A stretch of DNA of 64,000 nt from the NCBI GenBank assembly GCA_964035575.1, contig OZ037865.1, forward strand, positions 1,364,001-1,428,000. Reading direction: 5' to 3'. Positions 1-9,139 of the stretch are shown one piece after another. This stretch comes from Rhynchopus sp. YZ270_cl-10 (taxonomy: Eukaryota; Euglenozoa; Diplonemea; Diplonemida; Diplonemidae). A program made the translations under genes and the position numbers. The notes under the pieces are model-generated. The model saw only the letters and a program-made list of their open reading frames with translations, made no database searches and was not told the origin of the DNA. How positions within the stretch are numbered: position 1 is the first letter of the stretch; each line of letters opens with the position of its first letter.

Positions 1-391
1 TTTTTCTTTACAACTTTCTCTCTTTTTAATCCACTTCTTTGATTTGAAAGTATGAAACTGATTTTGTTCAGTTTGAAAATATAAAATGCGGAAAAAAGTA
101 AAAAGTGAGTGGCATGTCAAAACTTTTCATAAAAACCCCCTGTTTCCGCAACATAATAAAAAAAACAAAACAGTGGGCATACAGTAGGTATACCTGTCTA
201 CAACTCAAAGAATTTTTTTGTTCAATTCGCGTCCGTACGTTTCTCTGCAACCACACTTCTTTTTTTTTCTCTTCATTTTCGTCTTCTCTTATCGCATACA
301 ACTAGGGGGGTGTGTGTCTCCCGTATTGCTGTGTGACCACCCTTCTCTAAGGGGGTGTTTTTTTGTAATGAGGCATTTTTTTTTTGTCCAA

Positions 392-425
392 AGGTGGCTC
401 AGCACTTTAAGGCTTGAGCTCATCC
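392..425 (+). repeat. Hairpin repeat, group A
   Basis: Divergent copy. The closing helix is GGTG with CATC, and the inner helix is CTCA-GC with GC-T-TGAG instead of the usual CTAAGC/GCTTAG. Both arms differ from the common form yet still pair. Confidence 0.55.
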
Positions 426-449
426 CCGCCAATTTTTTTATTTTATTTT

Positions 450-482
450 AGGTGACTAAGCACGAGAGGCTTAGGATCATCT
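450..482 (+). repeat. Hairpin repeat, group A (canonical)
   Basis: AGGTGA, CTAAGC, loop ACGAGAG, GCTTAG, bulge GA, TCATCT. The inner helix is 6 bp and the outer helix closes with one G-T pair. A pyrimidine-rich tail follows. The 4828 copy has the same core. Confidence 0.8.
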
Positions 483-534
483 TAAGCTTTTCTTTTTTCT
501 CTTCTTTCAATTCCCTCCCTCCCCATGCTTGCTA

Positions 535-557
535 AGATGTGTGAGGTTCGTTCATCT
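535..557 (+). repeat. Hairpin repeat, group B (weak)
   Basis: AGATG and CATCT close the element, but the interior is short and its helix poorly formed. It is called from the outer arms and its closeness to better copies. Confidence 0.3.
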
Positions 558-605
558 GGCAAGCTCCGTTCTATTTGCTTCTGTATTTAAAATTAAAATA
601 AAAAA

Positions 606-637
606 AGGTGACAAGAAGGCAAGGCTGAGGATCATCT
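606..637 (+). repeat. Hairpin repeat, group A (degenerate interior)
   Basis: AGGTGA and GGATCATCT are kept, but the middle (AAGAAGGCAAGGC) no longer matches the common inner helix. Confidence 0.4.
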
Positions 638-724
638 AGCAAGCTGTTCTGTGTGGTCAATTCGTTCTGGTATGTGCACTGAAGTACCTCTTCTCGTTTT
701 TTTTGTTTTTGTTTTTACATTTTC

Positions 725-770
725 TGTTGTTGGCCGCAGGGTACTTTGTGCTTTCATTCAGATGGCATCG
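725..770 (+). repeat. Dispersed repeat G
   Basis: Contains TTGGCCGCAGGGTACTTT followed by GCTTTCATTCAGAT. The same string, slightly changed, recurs inside the second intron of the PP4c gene near 10190. Function unknown. Confidence 0.5.
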
Positions 771-852
771 TCGGTGGGTCAGTCGGAGTGCCTGTATCAA
801 TAACTTCACTTTTTCTTGATGTTTGGCAGACACAAAAGCTATATCCATCAAA

Positions 853-884
853 ATGGCTAAGCTCAGAGAGGCTTCGGTGCATCC
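853..884 (+). repeat. Hairpin repeat, group A-like (weak)
   Basis: CTAAGC, loop TCAGAGA and GGCTT lie between ATGG and CAT. The inner AAGC/GCTT pairing is present; the closing helix is weak. Confidence 0.35.
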
Positions 885-1920
885 CCTAAACTTTTTCTCT
901 ATTCTGTCACGCTTCCTCTTTTTTATTGAGAGAAAAAAAAACGCGTTTTTTTGCATTGTGTTTTGAAAAAGAAGTTGGGGTAGTTCCCGCGGGACAATTT
1001 TGTCCCAAAATGTGTTTGTGTTGTGTAATGTAATGTAGGGTCCACATTCGTTTTTCAAGATTCCTTTCTCTCTCTTTTGTTTTTTTCTTTTTTCCCCCGC
1101 CAGACCCACAGGGTTTTTTGTTCAAAAACTATGGATTCGAACAAACGCTCGGTCTCAATCACCCCCACCGTATTAGGCATATTTGAAACCCCATGTGGAC
1201 AATCCCAAAAGTGTGGGAGTGAATACAGTAGAAATATGGGCGATTTTGCACCATATTTTTTGCTTTTTTTTGGGGAATGTTTTGTTTTTCCCATATTTTG
1301 GTTTTTTGCCCATGGGTGTCCCAGTATGTCTATGTGTCTGTTGTATGCTTCTGGTGTATTTTAAAAAGTGCTCCCTAGGTATGGGGGGGGTTCGATAACC
1401 CCCACCCATGGAGAATCATTACTAGCGTCCGATGAACGGTTGAGGCGTTATGCGGATTGCATTTTGCATTGCAAAAAAAAAAGGGTGCATGTGTGTTGAC
1501 CCTCTCAAATACTTTCAATTCTGTGAACTGAAAGTATATGAATCTAATTTTGCATTTTTCGCAACTCCCCTTCGTACCATCACAGCACAGTAGTATGATC
1601 TGCAGATAGAAGAAGAAAATTACATCAAAAAAAAATGCACAGCCACTTCCCCCACAAATGCTGTATTCTGTTTCTTATTCGTTTCGTTCTGGCACAATGA
1701 ATTATGTGAATTTGTTTGAGGGGCTGTTTTTTTGCCCCTCGTGTTTCCAGGTTGGGTTGTGTATCTGTACTCAAAAATTTCCCTCCCTTACCGTGCTTCC
1801 TGTTGTAGCAAACAGAACGGTAAACGAGCTGTTTTTTTGAATCGAAACTGTAACATGAAGTACAACAGGATGATTCTCTCTCAGTTAATTTTTGGTGAAA
1901 GAAAAGAGAAGAAGAATTCC

Positions 1921-2055
1921 ATGAATCACGTTTTACCTACGATACGATCGTAATGCGATCATAGTTGATTATGGTACGGTATTTTACGATCGTAACAATC
2001 GTTTTGGGTACAATCGTTAAAACATCGTACTACGATCGTAGCTAACACGTAATGA
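1921..2055. mobile_element. Foldback (MITE-like) element
   Basis: Imperfect inverted repeat: the left arm around 1921-1953 matches the reverse complement of 2020-2055, both carrying ACGT and TACGAT blocks, and several short ACGATCGTA palindromes lie inside. No ORF. Target duplications were not resolved. Confidence 0.5.
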
Positions 2056-2398
2056 ATGGAACAAAATCATAGAACACACTTTTTGCAGATCAGATGTACC
2101 CCCAATGGGGGTACCATTTTGGAGTCAGACCATCTTCTTGCACACAGGAGAGCTGCCACCTCCAGGGGGGGTGAGATGTGCGGTGGAATCGTACCACTTA
2201 ACAAACTCACCCCCCTGTTTCGTTTCCCCGTTTTTTTTCCTGTGTGGGAGAAGATTAGCTATTGACGCCGTATTTATTCGGTTCGCACTTTGATGTATGT
2301 TGATGCAGGGTAAGGGTTGGGTGACTTCTGAACCCTGGAGCACCTGTCTCTCTGCCCTGACCTCCACACACGCCAAAAAAAAAAAAAAAATACAGGAC

Positions 2399-2447
2399 AG
2401 TGGAGATTGCACAACTGTTGGCAACACAACCCTGAGGCAACTACACT
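2399..2447 (+). repeat. Hairpin repeat, group D (long-loop form)
   Basis: AGTG-G-AG-A-TTG pairs with CAA-CT-A-CACT across a longer interior. A near-identical copy is at 12737-12782, so this is a distinct subfamily of the AGTGGAG/CTACACT hairpins. Confidence 0.55.
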
Positions 2448-2757
2448 ACTCCAAACAATTTATCAAGTAAAAAATAAAAAAACACCAAATATAGGTGAGG
2501 GGGAAAGGGGGAATCAGCTCCCCATTTTACCCCCTCTCTCCTTCCCCTTTACCACTTCTCCACAACCTTTCTTGCTTCCCTTGCGCCCCACACACCGCCT
2601 CCCTGCTCTTTCCCTCTCGATGTTGTAGTCAAAAGTTGTATAAAAAAAATGTTTCCGTTCCCCTCTGCCTACTATTTTTTTTTTTTTTGAAACAATTGAC
2701 ACTGTGGGATGACCCGGACCCAGTGTGACAAAAATGACTGTCGTGCCTTTTCTCAGC

Positions 2758-3323
2758 TCAGCGTTTGTTGCTGTAATTATTCCAACAGTCCTTCAACCAA
2801 GAACCTGTTGCTTTGTTCAGAGCAACTTCCACCTTCTGGTAAAAGGTGGTGGCTCCCCATTTGCTGACCGAACTGGTTGGAGCTGGCTTCAAAAAAAACC
2901 CGACCAAGGGATCCAACTCCGTCCACATCTGGTCGAGCTCCGTGAAGGCGACGTCGGTCTTCACCAGCTCCCTCAGCGTTGTAGGGGCTGGTTGGGGCGT
3001 TTTTCGTCCCCTCTGTGCGTTCACCATTCCCTCTTGTGAGCATCAGCGCGAAGCTTAAAAACGGTCTCTTCCTTATGGACCCAAATTTGCCACTTCTTTG
3101 CACGATTGGCTTTGCTGGACGCGAGGTGATCTTTCACTTTTAGAGTCAACTGTCCTTGAACAGTCCCCTCCTGGGCACAGATTCTCACCCTTTGCTGCGG
3201 CGGCGCAAAAAAAAGTCTGGCCTTCATGGACAGACTGACCGCGTGAGGGCCACCGCCCTGTTTGCCTGGTTTACCACCTTGCGACCTTGTCGTCCCGACC
3301 TCAACCAAGTCTTGCCTTCGCAA
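2758..3323 (-). pseudogene. Possible broken minus-strand gene fragment
   Basis: This block has fewer T runs than its surroundings. Two minus-strand frames look partly protein-like: 3323 to 3021 (lysine-rich, with the segment KANRAKKWQIWVHKEE) and 3027 to 2758 (with TDVAFTELDQMWTELDP, ending NNYSNKR). They lie in different frames and nearly abut near 3025, as if one reading frame had shifted. No ATG opens the first piece, and no family is recognised. It could be a decayed gene, part of a mobile element, or chance. It would be the only host gene on the minus strand. Confidence 0.25.
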
Positions 3324-3482
3324 AACTCAAACGCGTCAAATACGGATGCGTGTGTGTCCACTGCTTACTGACTCACCACTTATTTTTCCAATTTTTTCTA
3401 AAAATCTCTTTTTTCAACATTTCTTTTACCCCACACACTCTCTCAGGGTTATTTACAAAAACAAACTTTCCCCGAACACACA

Positions 3483-4271
3483 ATGCTTCAGATCGCCGCC
3501 CTGTGCATGATGGCCGTGGGGTACATCCCACCGATCGGCAACTTCACCATGAAGAGCAGCCACATCAACATGCGCCTTCCCTCGGGCCCGCTGGACCACA
3601 AGGTTGAGATCCACTACCCGGAGGATTTGACGAAGGGACCTTACCCGCTGGTCAGCTTTGCGCACGGAATGCTTGCGGGAGGCCCCACTGCGCGCCCTGT
3701 GTACCACCATCTGATGAAGCACATTGTGAGCCGTGGTATCATTGTGGTTGCACCTGAGTCGTGCCTGCTTGCGTACTGCTTCAACTTCTACGAGGACCAG
3801 CTCACCGCCATTAACGCAACACACAACACCAGCCTGCACGAGGTCTTCCAGTACGTTGACACAAAGAGCGTTGGTGTCGTGGGGCATTCGATGGGAGGAG
3901 AGGCAACCGAGCACTCCTCGACCCACGAAGGGTACGGCATCAAGGTGGCCGCCGCAGTGCACCCTGTGTCAAAGGCGTCGTTCACAAAGGACGCAAAGGT
4001 GCCGATTCTGTTCACAACAGGCAACCTCGATGTGCAGGCACCGTCCCGCGATGTCAAGAAGGCGTACGAGGCTGCCCCCATGCCGGACACCTACTTCGTG
4101 GACCTCAAGGGGGCGTCGCACTACGAGCCCACAGACTTCACTGAGGGCCGCATGGACGTCTTCACCTCGCTCTACCTTCACTGCCACCTTACAGGAAACA
4201 AGGAATCCTGTGACACCTTCCACGACAACATCTGTGGTGCCTACACCTACGTCAACTGCACCCACAAGTGA
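3483..4271 (+). CDS. Secreted alpha/beta hydrolase (chlorophyllase/PET-hydrolase-like fold)
   Basis: A 262-residue, single-exon serine hydrolase likely to cleave esters; the substrate cannot be read from sequence. The nucleophile elbow GHSMGGE places Ser136, followed by Asp183 in GNLDVQ and His213 in GASHYEP, in the order and spacing of an alpha/beta hydrolase triad. The segment SFAHGMLAGG (about residue 60) fits the oxyanion loop seen in chlorophyllase- and cutinase-like enzymes. The hydrophobic N-terminus (LQIAALCMMAVG) may be a weak signal peptide, and four cysteines in the last 35 residues (CHLTG..CDTF..CGAY..NC) suggest disulphides and secretion. The start is chosen because the ATG follows a pyrimidine tract ending CTCTCTCAG 34 bases upstream. 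Family sure; subfamily uncertain. Confidence 0.85.
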   Translation: MLQIAALCMMAVGYIPPIGNFTMKSSHINMRLPSGPLDHKVEIHYPEDLTKGPYPLVSFAHGMLAGGPTARPVYHHLMKHIVSRGIIVVAPESCLLAYCFNFYEDQLTAINATHNTSLHEVFQYVDTKSVGVVGHSMGGEATEHSSTHEGYGIKVAAAVHPVSKASFTKDAKVPILFTTGNLDVQAPSRDVKKAYEAAPMPDTYFVDLKGASHYEPTDFTEGRMDVFTSLYLHCHLTGNKESCDTFHDNICGAYTYVNCTHK

Positions 4272-4827
4272 GAATAATGAAGAAAAAAAAAATGGTGTGG
4301 AGCGAGGGCGACATCGTGTTTCGATACAAATGACCTTGTGCCTTTTTTTTTTGTTTCCTTTTGCTATAGGACAGCTTAATACGATACATACCACAATAAA
4401 AAAATAAAAAAGAAAAACCTGTCCTGATAGCAGTTTCAAATACACTACCCTTGATAGCGAAACCCATTCAAAGGCGGCCACACTCCGCTCATACAGTGTT
4501 TTCCCTAACGAACGAGTGATATATTTTTTTTGTTTTTTCTTCTTTTTGTTTTCATTTCTTGATGTAAGAAATGATTTTTCTTTTTTATACGGTGGAGGGG
4601 TGGTCGTTTAATTGGGGTTTTATTTCGCTATGCGTTTTTGAGCATGTTTCAACTACTCTTTGTTTTAGCTTTCTTTTAAGTGGATTTGTTCAACTTCTCT
4701 TTTTTTTTTTAGGCACACAACTGACCCTTTAAGACGGGTATGGACAGACATACCTCTTTTCAACCCTTTTTTGGGGGGATGACTGACTAAAACAGCGTTT
4801 ATCATCCCTAACACCAGCGTTTCTTTA

Positions 4828-4860
4828 AGGTGACTAAGCACGAGAGGCTTAGGATCATCT
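4828..4860 (+). repeat. Hairpin repeat, group A (canonical)
   Basis: Same core as the copy at 450: AGGTGA, CTAAGC, ACGAGAG, GCTTAG, GA, TCATCT, then TATAAACTTTTCTTTT. It is the clearest copy with the T-rich tail. Confidence 0.8.
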
Positions 4861-4948
4861 TATAAACTTTTCTTTTCTTTTCTTTCTTTGACCAACACTA
4901 CCATTTTGGTGTTTTCCTCCCACAATAGTTGTTTTATTTCTATTGCGT

Positions 4949-4979
4949 GATGTGCATCGCGAGAGAGGGTGCACATTCT
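4949..4979 (+). repeat. Hairpin repeat, group B
   Basis: Inner helix TGTGCA/TGCACA is perfect; the loop holds CGAGAG; GA before and TTC after are remnants of the closing helix. Confidence 0.6.
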
Positions 4980-5171
4980 TGTTTTATTTTTGAGCATTGT
5001 CTTTTTTTTTTGTTTTTTGTTTTGCCCTCTGCAGAAAGAGGCTCTTGTGTTCGCAACCCTTATTCACTGTTGTCGTGAACTCAGAATCTTCTACTGCACC
5101 AAAAGGTCAACTCCTCCTCCCCCCTTTTTTTTGGGTGACAAAAAATGAGCTCAACATTTTAGTCACCAATT

Positions 5172-5203
5172 AGATGTACGTGCACAAGAAAACACATTCA
5201 TCT
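5172..5203 (+). repeat. Hairpin repeat, group B
   Basis: AGATG and CATCT close the element, with TGT and ACA in the arms and a TT bulge on the 3' side. The inner helix is partly eroded. Confidence 0.5.
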
Positions 5204-5870
5204 TCAAAAAAAATTTTTCTTCGTTTCTGTTCGTATTTACCTTCTCTCTCTTTTTCATTTTATTTTATTTTTTAAAGTTCTGGCGATTTAAAACGAAGAG
5301 AGGAGATTCCTTCATGGATACCTCCACTCTACCCCATTTCCCCCCTCACAGAGCTCTGCTTCGTTAGTGATGCTATAGATTTTTTTTTGTGACCCCATGA
5401 AATTGAAGGAGGAAATAGAAACAAAGCATTTTGAACACACTTTGCGGTTCCGGGGAGTGTGCGTTTCACCACAATCTCTCCCATGGGTTTTATCGTGTGA
5501 TGAGTGTTAAGTTTCTATTTTTAGGGGTCATCTGAACTGAATGTGCACCGCCTTGGTGGATATGCCATTAAGTGCAGTGTTGATTGTACAAAAAAAAAAT
5601 TTGTAGTGGATCTTCGAAATGCAGGGGAAAAGAAGAAGAAGAAGAAGAAAACCTTTTGCAGTGGAGCACCTCCCCCCAGGGTTGCACTCAAAACGAAGTT
5701 TTCGCAAAAAAAGAAGTACGTGAAAAATGATTAAAATGAAACCCATCGCCAAAATTTTAAAAGAAAAATGTTTCCACCTGGTCTTTTTTTTTTTGTACCC
5801 TTCCCCGTATTGTCCCGTCCCTCACTCATTCATTGGTGCTTTCAAAAAAAAAGAGTGTTTTTATGTTTTT

Positions 5871-5909
5871 TGAAAAAGATATGTACGAGAGGCGCGTCCA
5901 TCTTTTTCA
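5871..5909 (+). repeat. Hairpin repeat, group B with extended closing helix
   Basis: TGAAAAAGAT pairs perfectly with ATCTTTTTCA (10 bp). The inner arms ATGTAC and GCGCGT still pair with two G-T pairs and one mismatch; the loop contains GAGAG and the 3' bulge is CC. Sequence is unlike other copies but the fold is the same. Confidence 0.7.
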
Positions 5910-6322
5910 AAAGTTATATTTGCGCTTTTTTTTATTTCTGATATTTCGAAAAAAAAAGTGAAAATGAACTCCCCTCTCATCTCCCCCCTTTTTTTTGTTC
6001 TCTCCCGAGAGTTATTATCTGCGGAGAGTAAAGACAAAAAATCTACTTCACTAAAAAAAAAAAATGTTTTATTTATAGCTCTAGGTGAACACTGCAAGCG
6101 CGGTCTACGTACGAGAGTTGAAGAGGCCCCTTGGGATCATCTAATTATCCAAAAAAAAAATATTTTGCCATTTTCCTTTCACATTTTTTAGGAAAAATAA
6201 TACGCGCCACACAAATAATGTTATAACAAAGAAACTACAACGAGAACCATTCAGTTATAACAGTTGGGCGACCTTTTTTTTATTTTTTTTTCTGTTTTTT
6301 TTTTTTTTTTTTGTATCCACAG

Positions 6323-6619
6323 CAGGCTCTCCGCTAGGATTTCCGATTTTGAAAAAGTTCTGTTGATGGTCCACGTTGGTGGGTACATGCTTGCGCCGCA
6401 GGCGCACGGTACGCAACTTTTTTTTTTTCCAACACCCGATTTTGACTTTTTTGGGACGTTTGAGCACTCACCTCTCCATATCTTCTTCTCCTGAGCTTTT
6501 TTGACAAGTAGCACAGGTCTGAACCACTCAACAGAACTTTTTTTTTTTTTTTTTTTTTCCCCATTTTCAAAAAGTTCTGTTGACAATCAACAGAACTTTA
6601 GTACCTAGCGGAGAGCCTG
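6323..6619. mobile_element. Small inverted-repeat element (MITE-like), 297 bp
   Basis: Perfect 16-bp terminal inverted repeats: CAGGCTCTCCGCTAGG at 6323-6338 and its complement at 6604-6619. Inside, AAAAGTTCTGTTGA occurs near 6353 and 6570, and its complement TCAACAGAACTT near 6527 and 6588, giving nested foldback. Two long T runs interrupt it. No ORF, so any movement would depend on a transposase elsewhere. Confidence 0.7.
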
Positions 6620-7059
6620 ATCCACAGTCGCAACATCTTTTTGTGCAAACCACAACCGCTCTTTTGTCACAACCTTTGCCCAAACAAAGAAGGGGGTGAA
6701 AAGTGGGTGAAAATGGGGTTTAGAGAGTGTACTCCATCCCAACTTCCCCTCTCGACAGTTACCGAAGGGGTGGCAAGGCTCAGGTTGTATGCACGTTCGA
6801 TGATGCTTTTTTCCTTTTTCTTTTTTCCTCTCAAACATCTTCTTTTTCCAACCCTTTTTTGCACAACGTTATTTCTAGAAGAAAACAAAATAGGACAACC
6901 CTTTTCCCTCCAACCCCCTCATATTCCTCTCATCCAATAATGGGTGTGTACCAACTCACCTGCCAAATGAAGCTATCCCGAAAAAATGGATGGTGCTCAA
7001 GCGACCCCACCCATAGTCGGCCGTGCTCCTGCCCCTTCCCGTCTCAACGCTTTGTTTTT

Positions 7060-7260
7060 GCATACACGAAGTGTTATTGGAAACTAAACATATTTAAAAC
7101 CAACGATAGATCTGTCTTTACGCTTCCTTTTGAATCCTCCCCCCTCATCCATTATCACATGCGTCATAGGCAAAGAGCCTGAATGGCTGTGGTCAACGAA
7201 AAAAGACATAGTAGTAGAGTAGTAAGGACAGATCAGTTGGTATAATGTTATGTTTAGTTT
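7060..7260 (+). mobile_element. Diverged solo terminal repeat of the 28.6-32.3 kb retroelement
   Basis: This 200-bp block aligns end to end with the joined terminal modules of the retroelement at 28637-32259, for example GTCAACGAAAAAAGAC and CATTATCACATG. It differs at many positions and has no internal region, so it is an old solo relic. It ends about 50 bases before the start of the coiled-coil gene. Confidence 0.7.
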
Positions 7261-7311
7261 CCTCTCTTCCTCCTCCTCTCTCTTACCCTCTACAATACAG
7301 ACCTGGGTGCT

Positions 7312-8790
7312 ATGTCATGCGAGGATGTACAGGGCCGTCTTACAACGCAAGCGGCCAACCTTAGCCAGTTGATGGGTGAGTTGCGTGCGGTGAGTACACG
7401 GAGAGGCAGCGCGGTGACAACCGCCACCGCCACCGCCATGACAGGGATGGAGTCTGTGCATACAAGCCCAAGACGTTCGCGGTTGGAGAGCCCCTCCTAT
7501 CATGCTTCCGAGCTTGTGGGCAAGGCAGAGGCGAAGGTTGCGTTGCTGCGTGGGGAGCTGACCGAAACAAAACGGAAATGTGTCGTGCAGGTGCAGGAGG
7601 CAATCGACCTGGTTGGCAGCCTGCAGCGTCGTGTGCAGGTGGAGGAGTCTCTGCGTCGCAAGATCAAGGTGGAGCAGGACATCGCCGCGCAAAGGCTTGC
7701 CGAGCTGCAGGAGACCCAAGCAAAGATCGAAACCCTTTCCCGCGAGAACCAAGCCCTGCACACAGCACTGAAGTCGCACCACAGAGAGGTAGACGGCCTC
7801 AGGGAGCAGGAGGCCTTGCTGCAGACGGAACACTCTGATACAGAACATTCCCTTCAAGCAGAGCTGTCTAGGGTTCACGCAAACCTGAAGGACGCAAGAC
7901 AACGTGAAGGCAACGCGGTGGCGGAGGTGCAGCAGCTGCAGCAGCAGCTCGATGATGCGCAGAGGCACAATGCGGAGCTCCGTTCTGCTGCTGATGCGCG
8001 CGATCGGAAACGTCTGGCAGATTTGACGTCACTGAAAGCTCGGGTAGAGTGTGCGGAAGAGGAGCTTGACCTGAGTCGCGCAGCACAGCAGGGCCATCTT
8101 GATACGGAGCAGCGAGCTGGACAGCTGCGTGCACAGCTTATGACTGCGGAGGAAGGCCGCATGGTGGCAGAAGAGGCGCGGGCAGTGGCAGAGGCACAGT
8201 ATGCCACTGCAGACGTAGCACGCAAGGCGGCTGAGGTGGCGGCAAACACGACACGCATCGCTCTGAAGGAGGCCGAGACGGCTCGTTGCAATGCAGTGCA
8301 GGAGGCTGAGACGGCGCGGCACAACGCACAACATGAGGTAGAGACAGCTAGACATAGCGCAAAACAGGAGGTGGAGATGGCTGTGCATAGTGCAAAGCTG
8401 GAGGTGGAGACGGCTCGGCACAGCGCAGTACAAGATAGAGATGGCGCACTGCGCGAACAGCTTGCGCGTGCACAGGAGGAGGTGCGTTTGTACCGTGTCG
8501 AGGCAGTCAAGAAGGAGGCTGAGCTGGAGAGAGACCGCATCCAGCACGGCACGCTGCTTGCTGACCGCGACACGATACGCAAAGAGCTGCCGCTGCTGAG
8601 AGAGGCGCTGACGCTGTCTCACAAGGAGCTTGTCAGTGTGAAGGGTGCACAGTCCCACCTTGTGCAGGAAAACGCGCATATGAAGCAGGTCGTGCAGCGC
8701 TTCCGCTCCTGGGCAATGTCCGTGCTCGGGCCCGAGGAGCTCCTCGGGATGCCCCACGCAGAGTCCTTTAATGTGCTGCGTAGGATGTAG
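7312..8790 (+). CDS. Long coiled-coil protein
   Basis: A 492-residue, single-exon protein, almost entirely alpha-helical coiled coil from about residue 60 to 470 (rich in E, Q, R, A, with leucines at heptad spacing). Residues about 320-375 contain near-tandem 11-residue units of the type ETARHSAKQEV, an eleven-residue stutter typical of right-handed coiled-coil segments. No enzyme motif, membrane segment or signal peptide is seen. Such proteins are usually cytoskeletal or scaffold components, but the partner is unknown. The ATG follows a pyrimidine tract ending ACAATACAG by about 10 bases. An old retroelement terminal repeat lies just upstream. Confidence 0.8.
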   Translation: MSCEDVQGRLTTQAANLSQLMGELRAVSTRRGSAVTTATATAMTGMESVHTSPRRSRLESPSYHASELVGKAEAKVALLRGELTETKRKCVVQVQEAIDLVGSLQRRVQVEESLRRKIKVEQDIAAQRLAELQETQAKIETLSRENQALHTALKSHHREVDGLREQEALLQTEHSDTEHSLQAELSRVHANLKDARQREGNAVAEVQQLQQQLDDAQRHNAELRSAADARDRKRLADLTSLKARVECAEEELDLSRAAQQGHLDTEQRAGQLRAQLMTAEEGRMVAEEARAVAEAQYATADVARKAAEVAANTTRIALKEAETARCNAVQEAETARHNAQHEVETARHSAKQEVEMAVHSAKLEVETARHSAVQDRDGALREQLARAQEEVRLYRVEAVKKEAELERDRIQHGTLLADRDTIRKELPLLREALTLSHKELVSVKGAQSHLVQENAHMKQVVQRFRSWAMSVLGPEELLGMPHAESFNVLRRM

Positions 8791-9139
8791 ACCTATGTAG
8801 ACCTACCCCCTATGCCCCATGCCCCATACCCCCCATTCTTCCTTTCCCTTTTTTGTATGTACGTAGATGTTATAAAAAAGGTAGTGCTATTTTTGATACG
8901 ATACCCCTCCCCGTTCTGGATAGGGGATTGTGTGTACCTGTATACAACCTCCTGTGTGGTGACCGTGCATGCCAATGAAGTGCTCTCTGGGGGGTTCGAA
9001 GACCCTATGGAGAACAGAGGTGAGGTGAGGTGTTTGTACTTTCAACTTTTTTTTTGTGATTTTGTAAAAGTTTTCCGACTCATCCCCCCCTACAGAAACC
9101 CTTGATCAAGGGGGTTTATAGACAAAACAAAGGTATAAG
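8791..9139. other. Spacer between coiled-coil gene and PP4c
   Basis: A 349-base non-coding spacer. Pyrimidine-rich DNA ends in CCCCCCTACAG at about 9094, a likely splice acceptor for the next gene. The palindrome AAACCCTTGATCAAGGG lies between that AG and the ATG. Confidence 0.55.

Larger units (their letters stand above)
1..2757. other. Gene-free T-rich stretch with dispersed repeats
   Basis: No credible coding region is seen. The stretch is rich in T runs and holds short hairpin repeats (listed separately), a foldback near 1.9-2.06 kb, and a perfect GTACCCCC/GGGGGTAC palindrome near 2096-2114. Open frames here are short, low in complexity and lack codon structure. Confidence 0.7.
4272..7059. 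other. Gene-free stretch, T-rich, with repeats
   Basis: No coding block is seen. It holds four hairpin repeats, the 6323-6619 inverted-repeat element, and many T or A runs of 8-20 bases. Confidence 0.65.

Noticed and set aside
1380-1412. tRNA-like GGGTTCGATAACCC
   Set aside because: Only a short palindrome resembling a T-arm; no acceptor stem or anticodon arm nearby. The same holds for GGGGTTCGAAGACCC near 8990.
4949-4979. Hammerhead ribozyme-like words (GATG, CGAGAG/GAAA)
   Set aside because: The order and spacing of the hammerhead core (CUGAUGA, stem, GAAA) are not present; the elements are simple hairpins with one bulge.
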